The notes beneath the pieces were generated by a model. The model made no database searches. It saw only the letters and a program-made list of their open reading frames with translations, and was not told the DNA's origin. DNA of 64,000 nucleotides from Carnegiea gigantea (lineage: Eukaryota > Streptophyta > Magnoliopsida > Caryophyllales > Cactaceae), in NCBI GenBank assembly GCA_029747015.1, contig JAKOGI010002997.1, forward strand, positions 1 to 64,000, written 5' to 3'. Shown here piece by piece: positions 34,001 to 45,806 of this stretch. Position numbers and translations under genes: made by a program. Each line of letters begins with the position of its first letter. The stretch's first letter is position 1.

Positions 34001-34820
34001 AGTCAGATGACATTTTTTTAAAGACTCAAGGTACGTCCATTGCCTGTATGTTCAGAAAGAAGAATAAGTTTATTAAGTTACAACTCATAATGAGTTTGTC
34101 AATGAATCAGTTTATGCAGCAATTTGTATATAACTTGAGACCCCGTCAGTTATCATCTATAGGGCGTCAGCCCATTATTTACCCGTGCGGTTTCAGGCTA
34201 ACTCTTGATCGGATTGATAGGTGTACTCCTATGTATAGATCATATCATGGCAAGAGATTCACATTCAGATAATATTGAGCAATTCAGTTTCATATTACTT
34301 TCATTTTTAATTTTTTTGCGAACTAAATGAATTGCAAAGGCGGGTACCCATCAATAGTATTTCTACGCTCATTTTACAGTACAAGAATGCATGTACTAAG
34401 TTTTAGCTCACATTTTCGAATCGTTTTCATGTTTTCCATTTTAGATGATGAAGGATCATATGTTTCTCCATTTAGTAAGCCCTTTTGGAAGTCATCAGAT
34501 GCTCACAGTGGATTCAGCATAGCATGAATGTTGGAATCGACCTCAGGATGAAGTTTGGTCTATATTTAATATACTTGTGTAGTGTGGAGTGCAAGTTAGC
34601 GCATGGTATGATTAAGTCAATTGTATTGAAGTTGAACTATGATGGACTTTGGTCTTGGAGTGTTTAAGTTTAATAGATATTTTGACTGTGAACATGAGTT
34701 GCAAGATTAAATGGTTTCAGTGAGCCTCATCCTTATCAGAATGACGGTAGCGCCTCTATCCTTAAGTCTTCCACTGTAGTTTTCCGTAAATCATGTCATT
34801 AGCATTTTGGGGGTGTTACA
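31067..34820 (+). mobile_element. Element D: Tekay-like Ty3/gypsy remnant with a 3.4-kb LTR
   Basis: Starts TGTAGTAACCCGACCC and ends GGGTGTTACA, flanked by ATCGT (31062-31066) and ATCAT (34821-34825), a 5-bp duplication with one mismatch. Only the first ~16 bp of the 5' LTR remain; then comes an integrase C-terminal fragment (31,150-31,300, with R-Q-K-S-Y-V-D), a purine tract GGGGGGGAAGGC (31411-31422) and a full 3' LTR. Lineage is inferred from LTR termini and large LTR size. Confidence 0.8.
31423..34820 (+). repeat. 3' LTR of element D (3398 bp)
   Basis: Begins TATAATAACCTGACCC (a decayed TGTAATAACC) after the purine tract and ends in TGTTACA. Contains a (CA)n tract at 32044-32060 followed by CTTCTCTTCTC pyrimidine repeats. 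Several small ORFs inside (for example 33235-33447) have no support as genes. Confidence 0.8.
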
Positions 34821-34825
34821 ATCAT

Positions 34826-35890
34826 TAGAGCAGAAATCCTATCGAAAAAGGAGGGAATTAATGGGTTTCTTTTTCCAGTAGAGTCCTTATGGATATTTTT
34901 GAATTTCATACAAAAAGTAGATCATGCTTTGGTCTGGTGTCTTCTATCTATCTAGTAGTATGAAGACTCAGCCTTTTAGACTTATAAATAAATTGCCTAA
35001 GGTGCTTTATTATATTCAAGAAAAAATAAGTTCTCATGTTCAAAAAAAGTTCAGCGACTAGTATTCAGCCTGCATCGACTACTATTATAATTAGTCTTAT
35101 GATATTTGGGAGTCATCGACTACTACAGTCTTCTTTACTGATAGATCTGGAGTTGGTGATGTAAGATTCCTAGCAAATTCAATCACCCTAAATGACCCCA
35201 TCATGAAAGCTTGAGAATATGGAATGGCAGCTTATCTCATGGAAATCCCAGATCCAAAGTATTTATTATTCTCAAGACTAACTAAGTTTCAACAGTGTAT
35301 ATTTTAAAGGATCCATTGGATTCTTACATCTCCTAATGACAGAAAAAAATATCCATATAATAGAAGTGTGTATGTTCAGGTATATTGCACAGTAATTCAG
35401 TATGAAAATGGAAAGGGCAAACCATCCCATTATCTTGTTTAATTAGTTGATTTAGATGATCCTAATTATCAATGACAAGAATTATTTCCAGAATAACAAG
35501 AAGTAGTCAGTGATCACTCTTCAGTAAGAGCAATTGATTTTTACAACATTTATCATCAAATATGGGCATTGATTGACTAAGGACAAATATTAATGCATTG
35601 CAGGAACATTACTTTCGTTTACCATAATGATTTCAGCAAATATATGCAGCTAGAAGGAGCTACTCTAGAATATGTCTTTGATTATCTCTTTGATGTTGGA
35701 GCTGTAAAATTCTTATCACAAAAAGTAAAGACATATCTTAATGAATTATTTGAAAAATAGGATCCAAACCACCTTCAACTCGATGAAGATTTTGATGATT
35801 ACCTATATATTGATAGACTGGAAGACATTATTGGAGCTGAAGGCATATAGAATCTTCATATGGATGACTTGTATTGTCAACAATAAGTGC
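34826..35890 (+). pseudogene. Lineage II RNase H end and downstream ORF, second copy
   Basis: Continues the frame interrupted by element D and aligns with 18,360-19,445. Function of the downstream ORF is unknown; it is broken by many stops. Confidence 0.6.
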
Positions 35891-36302
35891 TCTGAAAAGT
35901 TATTATACCATTATTGTGTTATTTTGTGAAGTGTTAAGTTAGTAAGATAATGCAGTCTACCGTAGCCATGTAAGAGCTGCTGTAGTCATAAGAAAATATC
36001 AACGTATGTAATGTTTCGATTAAGGCATCCTATGTAGCCCATCTCCTCTATAAAAGGAGAGACTGAGCGTTGAGAAGGACACGGTCATTGAGTTATAATT
36101 TCATGATTAAAGTCTCACTATCCTTTAAGTTATACAGCTTGATTACTAACTACAGTTTGAGGTAAGAAACGAAATAGATTTGTGTTATGCCTGACCAAAG
36201 GAAGGTGTGGTTAACTTCAGCAACCTCTGTAAACTAGAAGCTAGAAGAGCGCTAGGATCTGGCCCCGACTAAGTTCAGGTATGATCAAAACTCTGTAATT
36301 AA
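35891..36302 (+). promoter_or_regulatory. Lineage II intergenic region and leader, second copy
   Basis: TATAAAAG at 36049-36056 in CTCCTCTATAAAAGGAGAG, matching 19,607-19,625. About 240 bp of downstream leader remain here, against ~100 bp at the first copy, so this copy better shows native transcribed leader sequence. Confidence 0.65.
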
Positions 36303-37512
36303 GCATTATCTTTTTCTAAGTTTAGTGGGCTTATAATCATAAAAAATATAATATTTATCATATAAGTAGTAGATTATGATAACTAATACTAGTAAAATTA
36401 TTATAAAAAGTTAAATTATTTGAAACAAGCATCTTTTCTCGAAAAACCCAAAAAATAACAAAATTATGAAAAGTACCCCATTTGGGCCAATGTTGAAAAT
36501 TTTGAAAGTTTTCAGGTCAAAGTAATAAAAAAAAGGACTACAAAGTCACTTTGTTTGGGGGATTTTTTTGAATGAATGTGAAAAGAAATATTTTGTGTGG
36601 TATGTGTTGAAGCGTTTTGCTAAATCAGTGAGTGTATGGGTCATTGGGCTGATTGTGCTGTGAAAATAATATGGAAATGCTTTGGGACCTAGATTGGTCA
36701 GATCAAGATGTGTACGTTGGTTAAAAATCAAGGTTAACTATGAATGTGCAAATAAATGGCTAAATGGGTGAGACTCAGAAGTTATGTTCTTGTATTATTG
36801 AAGGCCATTTGCCTTCCTAGGTAAAGTGTATGCCTATGAGCGGCCACATGCCTCTTTTGGGATGGACATGGACCAGGTTAGCGGTATCCGTCCATATTGA
36901 TGGTAGGTTAGGGTATGGTTAAGCGGTAACCGTCCAAGTCGACGATAGGCCAGGTTATGGTTAAGCAGCTGCGTTAAACCCAAGCAAAGGCCATGAGATC
37001 GGGTGGCGCTACTCGCCCTTGAGAACCTGAACTGAATAAAAGGAACTTGGATTATTGTATGTTGCTGCTAAGAATGTACAGGTGTGATCTACTTGTGGTT
37101 CCCCACCCCTAAAATGGTTTGAAAATGAATTTGTGTGCATGTTTTGACTGCTAGGGGTGCTTGTTATTGAATTTATCTCATTTTTATAAAATGTTTTGTT
37201 TTCAGGTGAAGTGCACAAGCATGGGGTTAGGGACTCTAATTAGTGCAAGGCCATGATATGAGATGTAGTTGAAATGAATCAGTTCCGATTTAGACTTGTC
37301 TTAAAGATTGTGTTTTAGTTGGACTTTGTTATACTATTGTTAATGCTCGAACTGATGTTAAGATTTGAGAATATAGTTGCATTAAAGCGTTGTATGATAC
37401 TCATCCTGGTATTTCCAAGAAGGAAATACGGTGGTAACACCCCACTTAGGCTTTTCTGCTACCACATCGGTTAATATTAGTAACAAGAAGAAATTAGAAA
37501 TTCGGGTGTTAC
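36303..37512 (+). repeat. 5'-truncated Ty3/gypsy LTR (Tekay-like)
   Basis: AT-rich at the left, then a run with GGTTAGCGGTATCCGTCC and GGTTAAGCGGTAACCGTCC repeats (36,880-36,970), ending CGGGTGTTACA at 37,512 where lineage I coiled-coil sequence resumes. The right end matches the LTR end of element D in style. The left border is only approximate and no target duplication was found. Confidence 0.6.
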
Positions 37513-40107
37513 AGAAGCTCAATGCCTCTAAAAGCTTAAAACACTGCTACTCAAAGATAAAGTTACCGATTCAAAAGTACAACCTCTCAGTCTCAAACAA
37601 GTAATAGAAGCTTATAAAAGATGAGGATCCAATCATTCTACAACCATTACAGTCGAAGAATTAAAACAAGAGTCAATCCACTCAATGCTGAAGTCAAGGA
37701 ATTAAGAAACTAAACCAAACACAAAATCTCCTCAAAGAAACAAATTCAATCCTTATTTCTCAACTTCAAGAACTTGAAATTTGAGTTTGTTCACTCAAAT
37801 CTTAGAAGTCCTGTCATCATCCACACTTCTTCTCCTAAATTTAGTCCAGATGAACAAAATCATAAAGCATTCCTTTTAGTAACTAGTCGTATTAATTTTA
37901 AAAGATGGTATGCTTCTATTACTATCCTGGTTAAAGATTTCAAACTTCTTTCCATCACTCTAATAAATAGCGCTACTGATATGGATTGTATTCAAGAAGG
38001 TTTGATTCCCTCAAAATATTTTAACCAAATTAAAGAAAAAACGACTAGAGCTACTGGATCCAAACAACAAATTAGTTACAAGCTTTCAGATGCTTATATT
38101 TGCAGCAATGAATATTGTTTCAAAAATATTTTTATACTTGTTAAAAATCTCAAGCAACAAGTTATTTTGGAACTCCCTCCCTTACACAAATTTATCCTTT
38201 TAATGTTGGTTTCATAGGAATTTATTAGATATTAGATTTGAATTTGCTTCTCCAATAAAAAAATAAAGAAATTATAGTTGTTCAAGAAGCTTTAATCTCT
38301 AAAGTTATCTATACTAAAGAAAAACAAATAGCTTTACTTCTAAAAGAAATTGGTCAAGCAAGTATTGAAGAACAACTTGTCATACCAAAAAATATACAAA
38401 AAATTCAAATTTTATACTATTTGAATATATGTCCGTGCTGATACTCCAAATGTTTTTTGGGATGGAAAATGACATATGGTAGAATTACCATGTGACAATG
38501 ATTTTGATGAAAGAAATATTTCCTGCTAAAAAGATTGATCAGGAAGAATATATGATGTAAAAATATTTTTAAAATTTGATATGAAATCTATTTTTTGTCG
38601 AATCTAAATTACTGAAAAGATCAATATAGAACTGCATTCACAGCCCTAATTGGACTAGGACTGGAATGTGATCCCAGTTGTAATAAAAAAAATGCTTCAT
38701 CTAAATTTCAATATATTATGAACGATAGACTCAATGAGTATTCTAAATTTTCTATAGTTTACATTGATAATGTTCTTATTTATTCGAAAAATTTAGATTA
38801 ACATTTTAAGTATCTAAAAACATTGTTCAGTGTCATTAAAAGAAATGATTTAGCTATTTCTGCTCCAAAAATGCAATTATTTCAAACCACGTATTACGAA
38901 CGATACGATCAATGGTTTTTAGGCCATAACATTCTTATTGGTATTATCAAACCACTCAATGATCCATCGAATTTGCAGACAAATTTTCTAATAAGATTAA
39001 AGATAAAAGTGACTTGTAAAGATTCATTGGTTGTCTTAATTATGTTATAGGTTTTTTTCCCTAAACTTTGAGAAATTTGCAAACTACTATTTCAAAGGCT
39101 TAAGAAAAATCCTCCTATAATGTCACAAGAGCATACTCAAATGGTCAAGTACATTGAGAGTAAAGCCAAATCTCTCTCATGCTTAGGTATGCCACTTTCA
39201 CATGCATTCATAATAATTAAAAGAAATGCATCGGTTAAAGCTTTTGGAGGAATTCTTAAACAACGAACAATTAGTAAGGTCCATAGTGCAGCCTTGACTG
39301 GACACCAAGTCCATTACTCCACCATTAAAAAAGAAGTTTTATCTATTGTCTGGTGTATTTCAAAATTTCAAGATGATTTATGCTACAAAACATTCTTATT
39401 AAGAATTGATTGCAATGCAAAAGAAGTTCTATGAAATATGTTCAAAATCCTGTATCAAAGAACATTTTTTCTCGTTGGCAAGCAATTCTTTCAATTTTCA
39501 ATTTTGATATTGAATTTTTTAGTGGGGAGAAAAATGTCCATTTGAACTTTCTCATTAGAGAATTTCTTCAAGCAAAGTACTTTGCTTCAATTTCCTTGTT
39601 GCAAATGTCATCCACATTCAATTCTACCCGCATTCAACGTCCAACTTACCTAAAAGACATTCAAGAAGCTTTTTTATTTTGCATCAAAGATCATGATCCT
39701 AAACTACACTGTACTCTTTTTAAAGGAGATCAATAATGCCATCTCTATTTAATATAATCAATGGCTCTCTAGCTCAAACTTGTGCTTTTGTACCTATCTC
39801 CAAATTATCAAATTCTATAGATCACTTTTGTAAGAACTCTATGACCATCCAGTATTCATTGTGGTACATATTGTTTAACATATAAATCATCCATTTTTTA
39901 TGGCTAGGATATCACAGATAATTGGCAGCCACTTGATCAGTGCACCTTTTAATTTATTCAATGGGTTATTCCTGATGTGCACATTTGTCCAGCTGATTAC
40001 CATTGGTTCTTCTACTTTAAAAGATCACCATAGTGTACTTAAAAGATCACCAGAGTGTATCTTTATTGAGTACTGCACTCCACTACTCCCAACTTGTATT
40101 CAATAAC
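37513..40107 (+). pseudogene. Lineage I coiled coil, protease, RT, RNase H, tail (second block)
   Basis: Open pieces 37774-38217 (protease region), 38823-39050 (RT), 39120-39434 and 39410-39736 (RNase H). The protease motif reads N-S-A-T instead of D-S-G-A (near 37,967) and the RT motif has Asn for the second Asp (near 38,770). It shares the protease-to-RT deletion with the first block. Confidence 0.7.
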
Positions 40108-41920
40108 CTAGTGATCTTTTAACCTTTGTCTTATGCTTTGGGAAAATAAAGTGGGTAATCTATAAATGAATTTTTCTTTCAAATAATTTTCATAGGCATC
40201 TTTCCTTTGTAGGACATAATTAAGGAAAGTATCCTTATACCATTTGTAATTGCTTAGACCTGGGCATCTAAGATTTTGAATTATTTCTAAATTTGAAGAG
40301 GTCGATTCTTTAATATTTCATATGAAGTACATGACTATGATATAAATAAGATATTTTACCTCATCAAACTTATAGATTATTACTAGCTTGACGTTAGAGG
40401 TTTGTGGATCTTGAATGGTTTCTTTTGAACTTTAAAGTCCATGATGTAAAATATTCATCCTATCTTGTTCAATAAGAATATTATCCCACCAATTTTTGAG
40501 TTACCAGTGAAGCCAGAAACAAGGAGTTTTGTTGCATCTTTCGCAAAGACTCCATTTATAATTTGTAAAGTTGTACAAATACCCATTTCTTGAAGAGTGT
40601 TAGCAATTTCATCTTCTAATTTCCGTCTATAATCCACTCACTAATAGTGCTTCCATCATAGCTGGAATGAATCAATAATTTATTGGTTTGAAGTTGAAGA
40701 TATGGATGGTAGGTCTGGATAATATAGCTGATTTTGATTTCTAATTTTCCATCTACTATTTTGTGTACCTAATTTATTGATTTGAGTTTCATTAAAATTA
40801 TATTCAATGGATCAAATAAGATTTAAATTATGTGTAGTGCTGGATTTGAAGTCAAAACTCTTAGGTTGATCACTACATGATGGTTTACTAGTACAAAATA
40901 TTCCTTGTGAAAGAGAAATTCTGAAAGTATTTTGAATTTCTCACTTTAGAAAAGGATTTTTATTTTTATTGATAGGAGAAGGATGAATAGAAACAATTAT
41001 TTCTTTAAGGATAAGATTATGCCACAAATTTTGTTTTGTGGCACAGATGGATTTATTGTAATTAGGAATTGAAAGTTGATGTTATGAAAGATAGTTATCT
41101 AGCAAATTAAAAAAAGGTATATATATGTGTGTACATGTGTGTATTTATTTATTTATTTTGGCGAATTGATTATGATAAAAAGTTTCGACTAATTGTCGCA
41201 TGCCCATAGAAAAATTAGAAAAAACCAGTCTTCGTATGTTTGATTGTAATCTTGATAAAGCTCTTCATTGAGATAGACTATGTTAATTTGAAATTTAATA
41301 TTGTTTGCTTCAAAAGGAATGTTTTTGGAAATTTTTTTTGACAGTTTAAAGCATTAGTAGAAGAGGATGATTTGATGGATGTCATTTTGTTTGAAACACT
41401 TTTCAGTTGAATACAAACTTTCAGTAGGAATTATGCTTGAATGCAAAACAAGGATGTATGCCGATGATGGTGATATTATGATGATAAGATGATTAGTTTT
41501 AGGATAATCAACTAAATTAAAGAAATTAATCAACATGAAATGACACGAAAATATGCTTATTGTAGACAAAAAGACTCGCCAATTGGCTAACAATGCACTA
41601 CAGGACTACACCAAGGTTACCTCCATTCTAACCCTATACTGTCGAGACTACCAATCACCAGGTTAGCAAATAGACTTACTTGGACGCCGTAGGGACTTGT
41701 AGAGGTTAACCAACTCTGCTGACTAACACAGCTTCCATGCCAAACGACTAACTTATCTAAGTTTGTAATGAGGATATTTATGTGTCATCAAGGGTTAATT
41801 AACATTTTTTAGGCTAATTTATAAATCTCTTGGCCAATCCTAGGGGATTAGCCGTAAATCATGATAAGGTTAACACCAGATACTCTTGAAAGATGACACT
41901 TGGTCCGATGTTAGTTGGAT
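40108..41920 (-). pseudogene. Lineage I inverted segment, second example
   Basis: Same content and breakpoints as 24,186-25,940: first half of capsid (40,108-40,640), N-region, start (41354-41593 open), leader, and a decayed primer site (GGTCCGATGTTA at 41,902-41,913 for GCTCTGATACCA). The join to plus-strand capsid falls at about 41,920. Confidence 0.72.
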
Positions 41921-44900
41921 GATAATAAAAATGCCATGGCATAGTTTAACTTATGGTGATTTGTTTAGCTCTATTAAAACAGAAGGATTAGCCCTTTGCA
42001 CTAAGCTAAGAAATCAAAATAAATATCAATATGAAAAGAAACGATTCCAAAATGAACTCAAACGATTTTATGAACATTTTGGCTATCCAAAATTCAAAGC
42101 TCCTTCACCTAAGAAGAAATAACTTCATAAAAGATCTTCAAAAAATTATCCCAAAAAATGGGAAACTAAAAATCCATATTGTCAAAATCTCAATAAAACC
42201 TTTGAAGTTAACCTCTCTAATATAAAGAAAAATATGGTAAGCCCCTCTCAGACACAAGTCATTACTTTTGTTGGTGTAGTAAAGTAGGACACAAAGACGA
42301 TAAATGTCACTTAAAGAGGAAACTTAGGCAACTTGAAGATAAAAAACTCAAGAAATAATGCTTTCCCTTTTGATTCATAATAATTTTGGGGAAGGTCTCT
42401 ATGAAATTCAAACATTTGAGTTTAGCCATTCTAACTTCTCAGATGAAGAAGTTACCCTTTAACCTAATAATTCTAATATCATAAAAAAAGATCAATTTCA
42501 AGAGACATCATTGAGAAAATTGAGGAACTGAAAATTAAAACTCAATGTCTCCAATTGCTTAATAACCTATTACTTAAAGATAAAGTTACTGAGCCGAAAA
42601 CACAACCAATTGGTCCATAACAAGTAATAGAAACTTATAAAGGACAAATATATTTTCTCTAATCCACAACAGTCAAAGAATTCAAATAAGAAGTAAATCG
42701 GCTCAAAGCCAAAGTGAAAGAATTAAGAAATAAAGTAAAACACAAAATCTCCATGAAGAAATGAATTCAATCCTTATTTCTCAACTTCAAGAACTTGAAA
42801 GTCAGTTTCCTCTTTTGAATCTTCAAAAACCCTAAATCAATCTAGCCCTTCGTCTCCTAAATTTTGTCCAGATGAACAAAATACTGAAGCATTCCTTTCA
42901 GTAATTAATCATATTGATTTCTAAAAATGGTATGTTTGTATTACTATCCTGATTAAAGATTGCGAACTTCATTCCATAATTCTACTAGATAGCAATGCTG
43001 ATATGAATTGTATTCAGGTTTGATTCCTCAAAATATTTTAAGAAAATTTACGTGCTTTGAGACACTTACGTTTGCAACAATGAATATTGTTTCAAAAATG
43101 CTTTATACTTGTTAAAAATCTCAAACAACAAGTTATTTTTGGAACTCATTTATTTGCTCAAATTTATCCTTTCAGTGTCAATTCCAAAGAAATTTATCCA
43201 AATATTCTTAGAAAAGATATTGGATTTGAGTTTGCTTCTCCTATGAAAAATAAAGATATTGCAGTTGTTGAAGAGGCTTCAATCTCAAAAATTATCTGTG
43301 CTAAAGAAAAGCAAATAACTTGTCTCCAAACAAAAATTATTCAAACAAGTATTGAGTAATGACTTATTATGCCAAAAATTCAACTAAAAAAATTCAAATG
43401 ATTAAAAAACTATTTGAAAGATTATGTCTAAGCTGATATTCCAAGTGTTTTTTGGGATAGAAAGCAACATATGGTAGAATTACCATATGACAAGTATTTT
43501 GATGAAAGAAATATTCCAACAAAAGCACGTCATATTCAAATGAATGAAAAGTTTTTGGATTTTGCAAAAAAGAGATCCAATCTTTCATAGGAAAAAAGCT
43601 CATTAGACCCTCCAAATCTCATTGGAGTTGTGTAACTTTCTATGTCTACAACCAAGTAGAAAAGAAATGTAGTGTTCCCAGATTAGTCATAACTACAAAC
43701 CACTCAACGAAGTTCTTTAATGAAGAAGATATCCAATTCTCAACGAAAAAAAAAATATTTAGTATGAAGATTATATGATGTAAAAATATTTTCAAAATTT
43801 GATATGAAATTTGGTTTCTAGCAAATTCAAATTGCTGAAAAATATAGATACAAAACTGCATTCACGATTTCATTTAGACACTATCAATGGAATATGATGC
43901 CATTTGGACTCAAATAAATGCTCCGTTTGAATTTCAACATGTGATGAATGATATTATCAATGACTATTCTGAATTTTTACTAGTTTACATCAACAATATC
44001 CTTATTTATCCAAAGAATTTAGATCACCATTTCAAGTGTAAAAACCAAAAAAAAAAAAATCTTCAATGCTATTAAAAGAAATGGTTTAGCTGCTTATGCT
44101 CTAAAAATGAAATTATTTTAAACCAAAATTTGATTTTTAGATCGTGGCATTTTTAATGGTACTACTAAATCTATTCTATGATCCATCGAATTTGTAGACA
44201 AATATCCAGATGAAATCAAAGATAAAAATCAACTACTAAGATCCCTTGGTTGTCTTAATTATGTTGCAGATTTTTTCCTTAAACTTTGAGAAATGCAAAT
44301 CACCATTTCAAAGGCTTAAGAAAATCATCCTGCATGGTCTCAAGGGTATGCTCAATAGTTAAGTACATTGATAGTAAAGTCAAATATCTCCCATGCCTAG
44401 GTAGACCACATCTGCATGCATTCTTGATAGTTGAAACAACTGCAGTAGATAAAGGCTATGGAGGAATTTCAAACAATGCCTTGACCCAAATGATGAACAA
44501 TTATTAAGATTTCAAATTAGAGCCTGGGCTTCACCTCAAGTTCATTATTTCACTATTAACAAAAAAAATTTATATATTGTCTTGTGTACTTTAAAATTTC
44601 AAGATGATTTATATTACAAAAAATCCTTATTAGGAATTGATTATAAAAGTGCCAAAGATGTTCAAAATCTTATATCAAAGTAAATTTTTTTTTGTTGGCA
44701 AGCAATACCTTTAGTTTTCAATTTTGATATTGAATTTATTAGTCGTAAGAAAAAATCCATTCTTGAGTTCCTCACTAAAGAATGTATTCAAACAAAGTTA
44801 CTTCAATTCTTTTTTATTCCAAATGTCATCCACATTCAATTCTACTCCCATTTAACATCCAATCTGCTTAGAGGACATTCAAGAACCTCTTCTGTTTTAC

Positions 44901-45300
44901 ATTAGAGATCATGATCCTGAACTATACTTTACTCATGTTAAAGGAGCTTGATACAACGAATATGCTATCTTTATTCAGTATAATCAATCGTTCTCTAGCT
45001 CAAACTCATGCTTTTATACCTACCTTCATATTATCATCTTCTATAGATCACTCTCGTAAGAACTCCATGACCATGGAGTGCTTATTGTGTTGCCTACTGG
45101 TCATATATAAACCATTCATTTTTATGTTCAGTATATCATATATTTTATTGGCAACTACTTGATCAGCATACCATTCAATTAATTCAACATGTTATTTCCG
45201 ATTCGCACATCAGTCTAGCAGACAAGCGTTGATCCTTTTACACTAAAAAAAATACCCCAGTATAGCTACATTGAGTACCACACTCTTGTACTATTGACTT
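41921..45300 (+). pseudogene. Lineage I capsid second half to 3' tail (third block)
   Basis: Capsid (41886-42122 open), damaged zinc knuckle (42,265-42,310), coiled coil, protease with D-S-N-A for D-S-G-A (near 42,990), RT (43,400-44,270), RNase H (44,330-44,720) and tail. This block keeps the ~230-bp protease-RT connector absent from the other plus-strand blocks (43,500-43,750). Many stops. Confidence 0.7.
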
Positions 45301-45489
45301 ATATTCTCATACAACACTTGCACCATATTACGAGAATGTTCAAAACTCTATGATCAGTAAGGGGACACTATGCAGCAATGGCCCTTAATTTTCAATACCT
45401 AATCGTCTTAATCACACTGCCATAAAAAAACAAGTAGTAGCCACCAAACGTAAACAAGCCTATCAGTCATCAACCATTCAAAAATGTTT
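45301..45489. other. Unassigned spacer at the centre of the viral palindrome
   Basis: About 190 bp with no recognised coding, terminal repeat or match to the rest of the window. Plus-strand lineage I lies to the left and minus-strand lineage I to the right. Confidence 0.4.
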
Positions 45490-45806
45490 TTTAGGATAGA
45501 AAACTACCAACTCCAAGGAGATTTGAAGGGTCTAATGAGCTTTTTCTATAGCAAAGATAGAATCTCTTTTTTACATAATTCTAAAAGCTCTTTATTCATT
45601 TGAATAGGGCGTGCTTTTGTTGCAATATTTCTTTCATCAAAATCCTTTTCTTATGGTATTTCTACCATACATTGCTTTATCTCTGAAAAAGCATTTGGAA
45701 TATTAGTACAAACATAATATTCAAATATTTTTTAAATTCTCTTGGATTGTTTGTTGAATTTTTGGCATGACAAGTTGTTCCTCAATACTTGTTTAAACAA
45801 TTTCTA
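45490..45806 (-). pseudogene. Lineage I RT N-terminal part, minus strand
   Basis: Mirror image of about 43,370-43,620. Interrupted by the CACTA element, after which the same gene resumes at 49,411. The last three bases, CTA, are the target duplication. Confidence 0.7.

Noticed and set aside
34020..34660. Overlapping 60-94-aa plus-strand frames as a host gene
   Set aside because: They lie inside the 3.4-kb LTR of element D, show no conserved domain and have no exon-like structure that could be supported.
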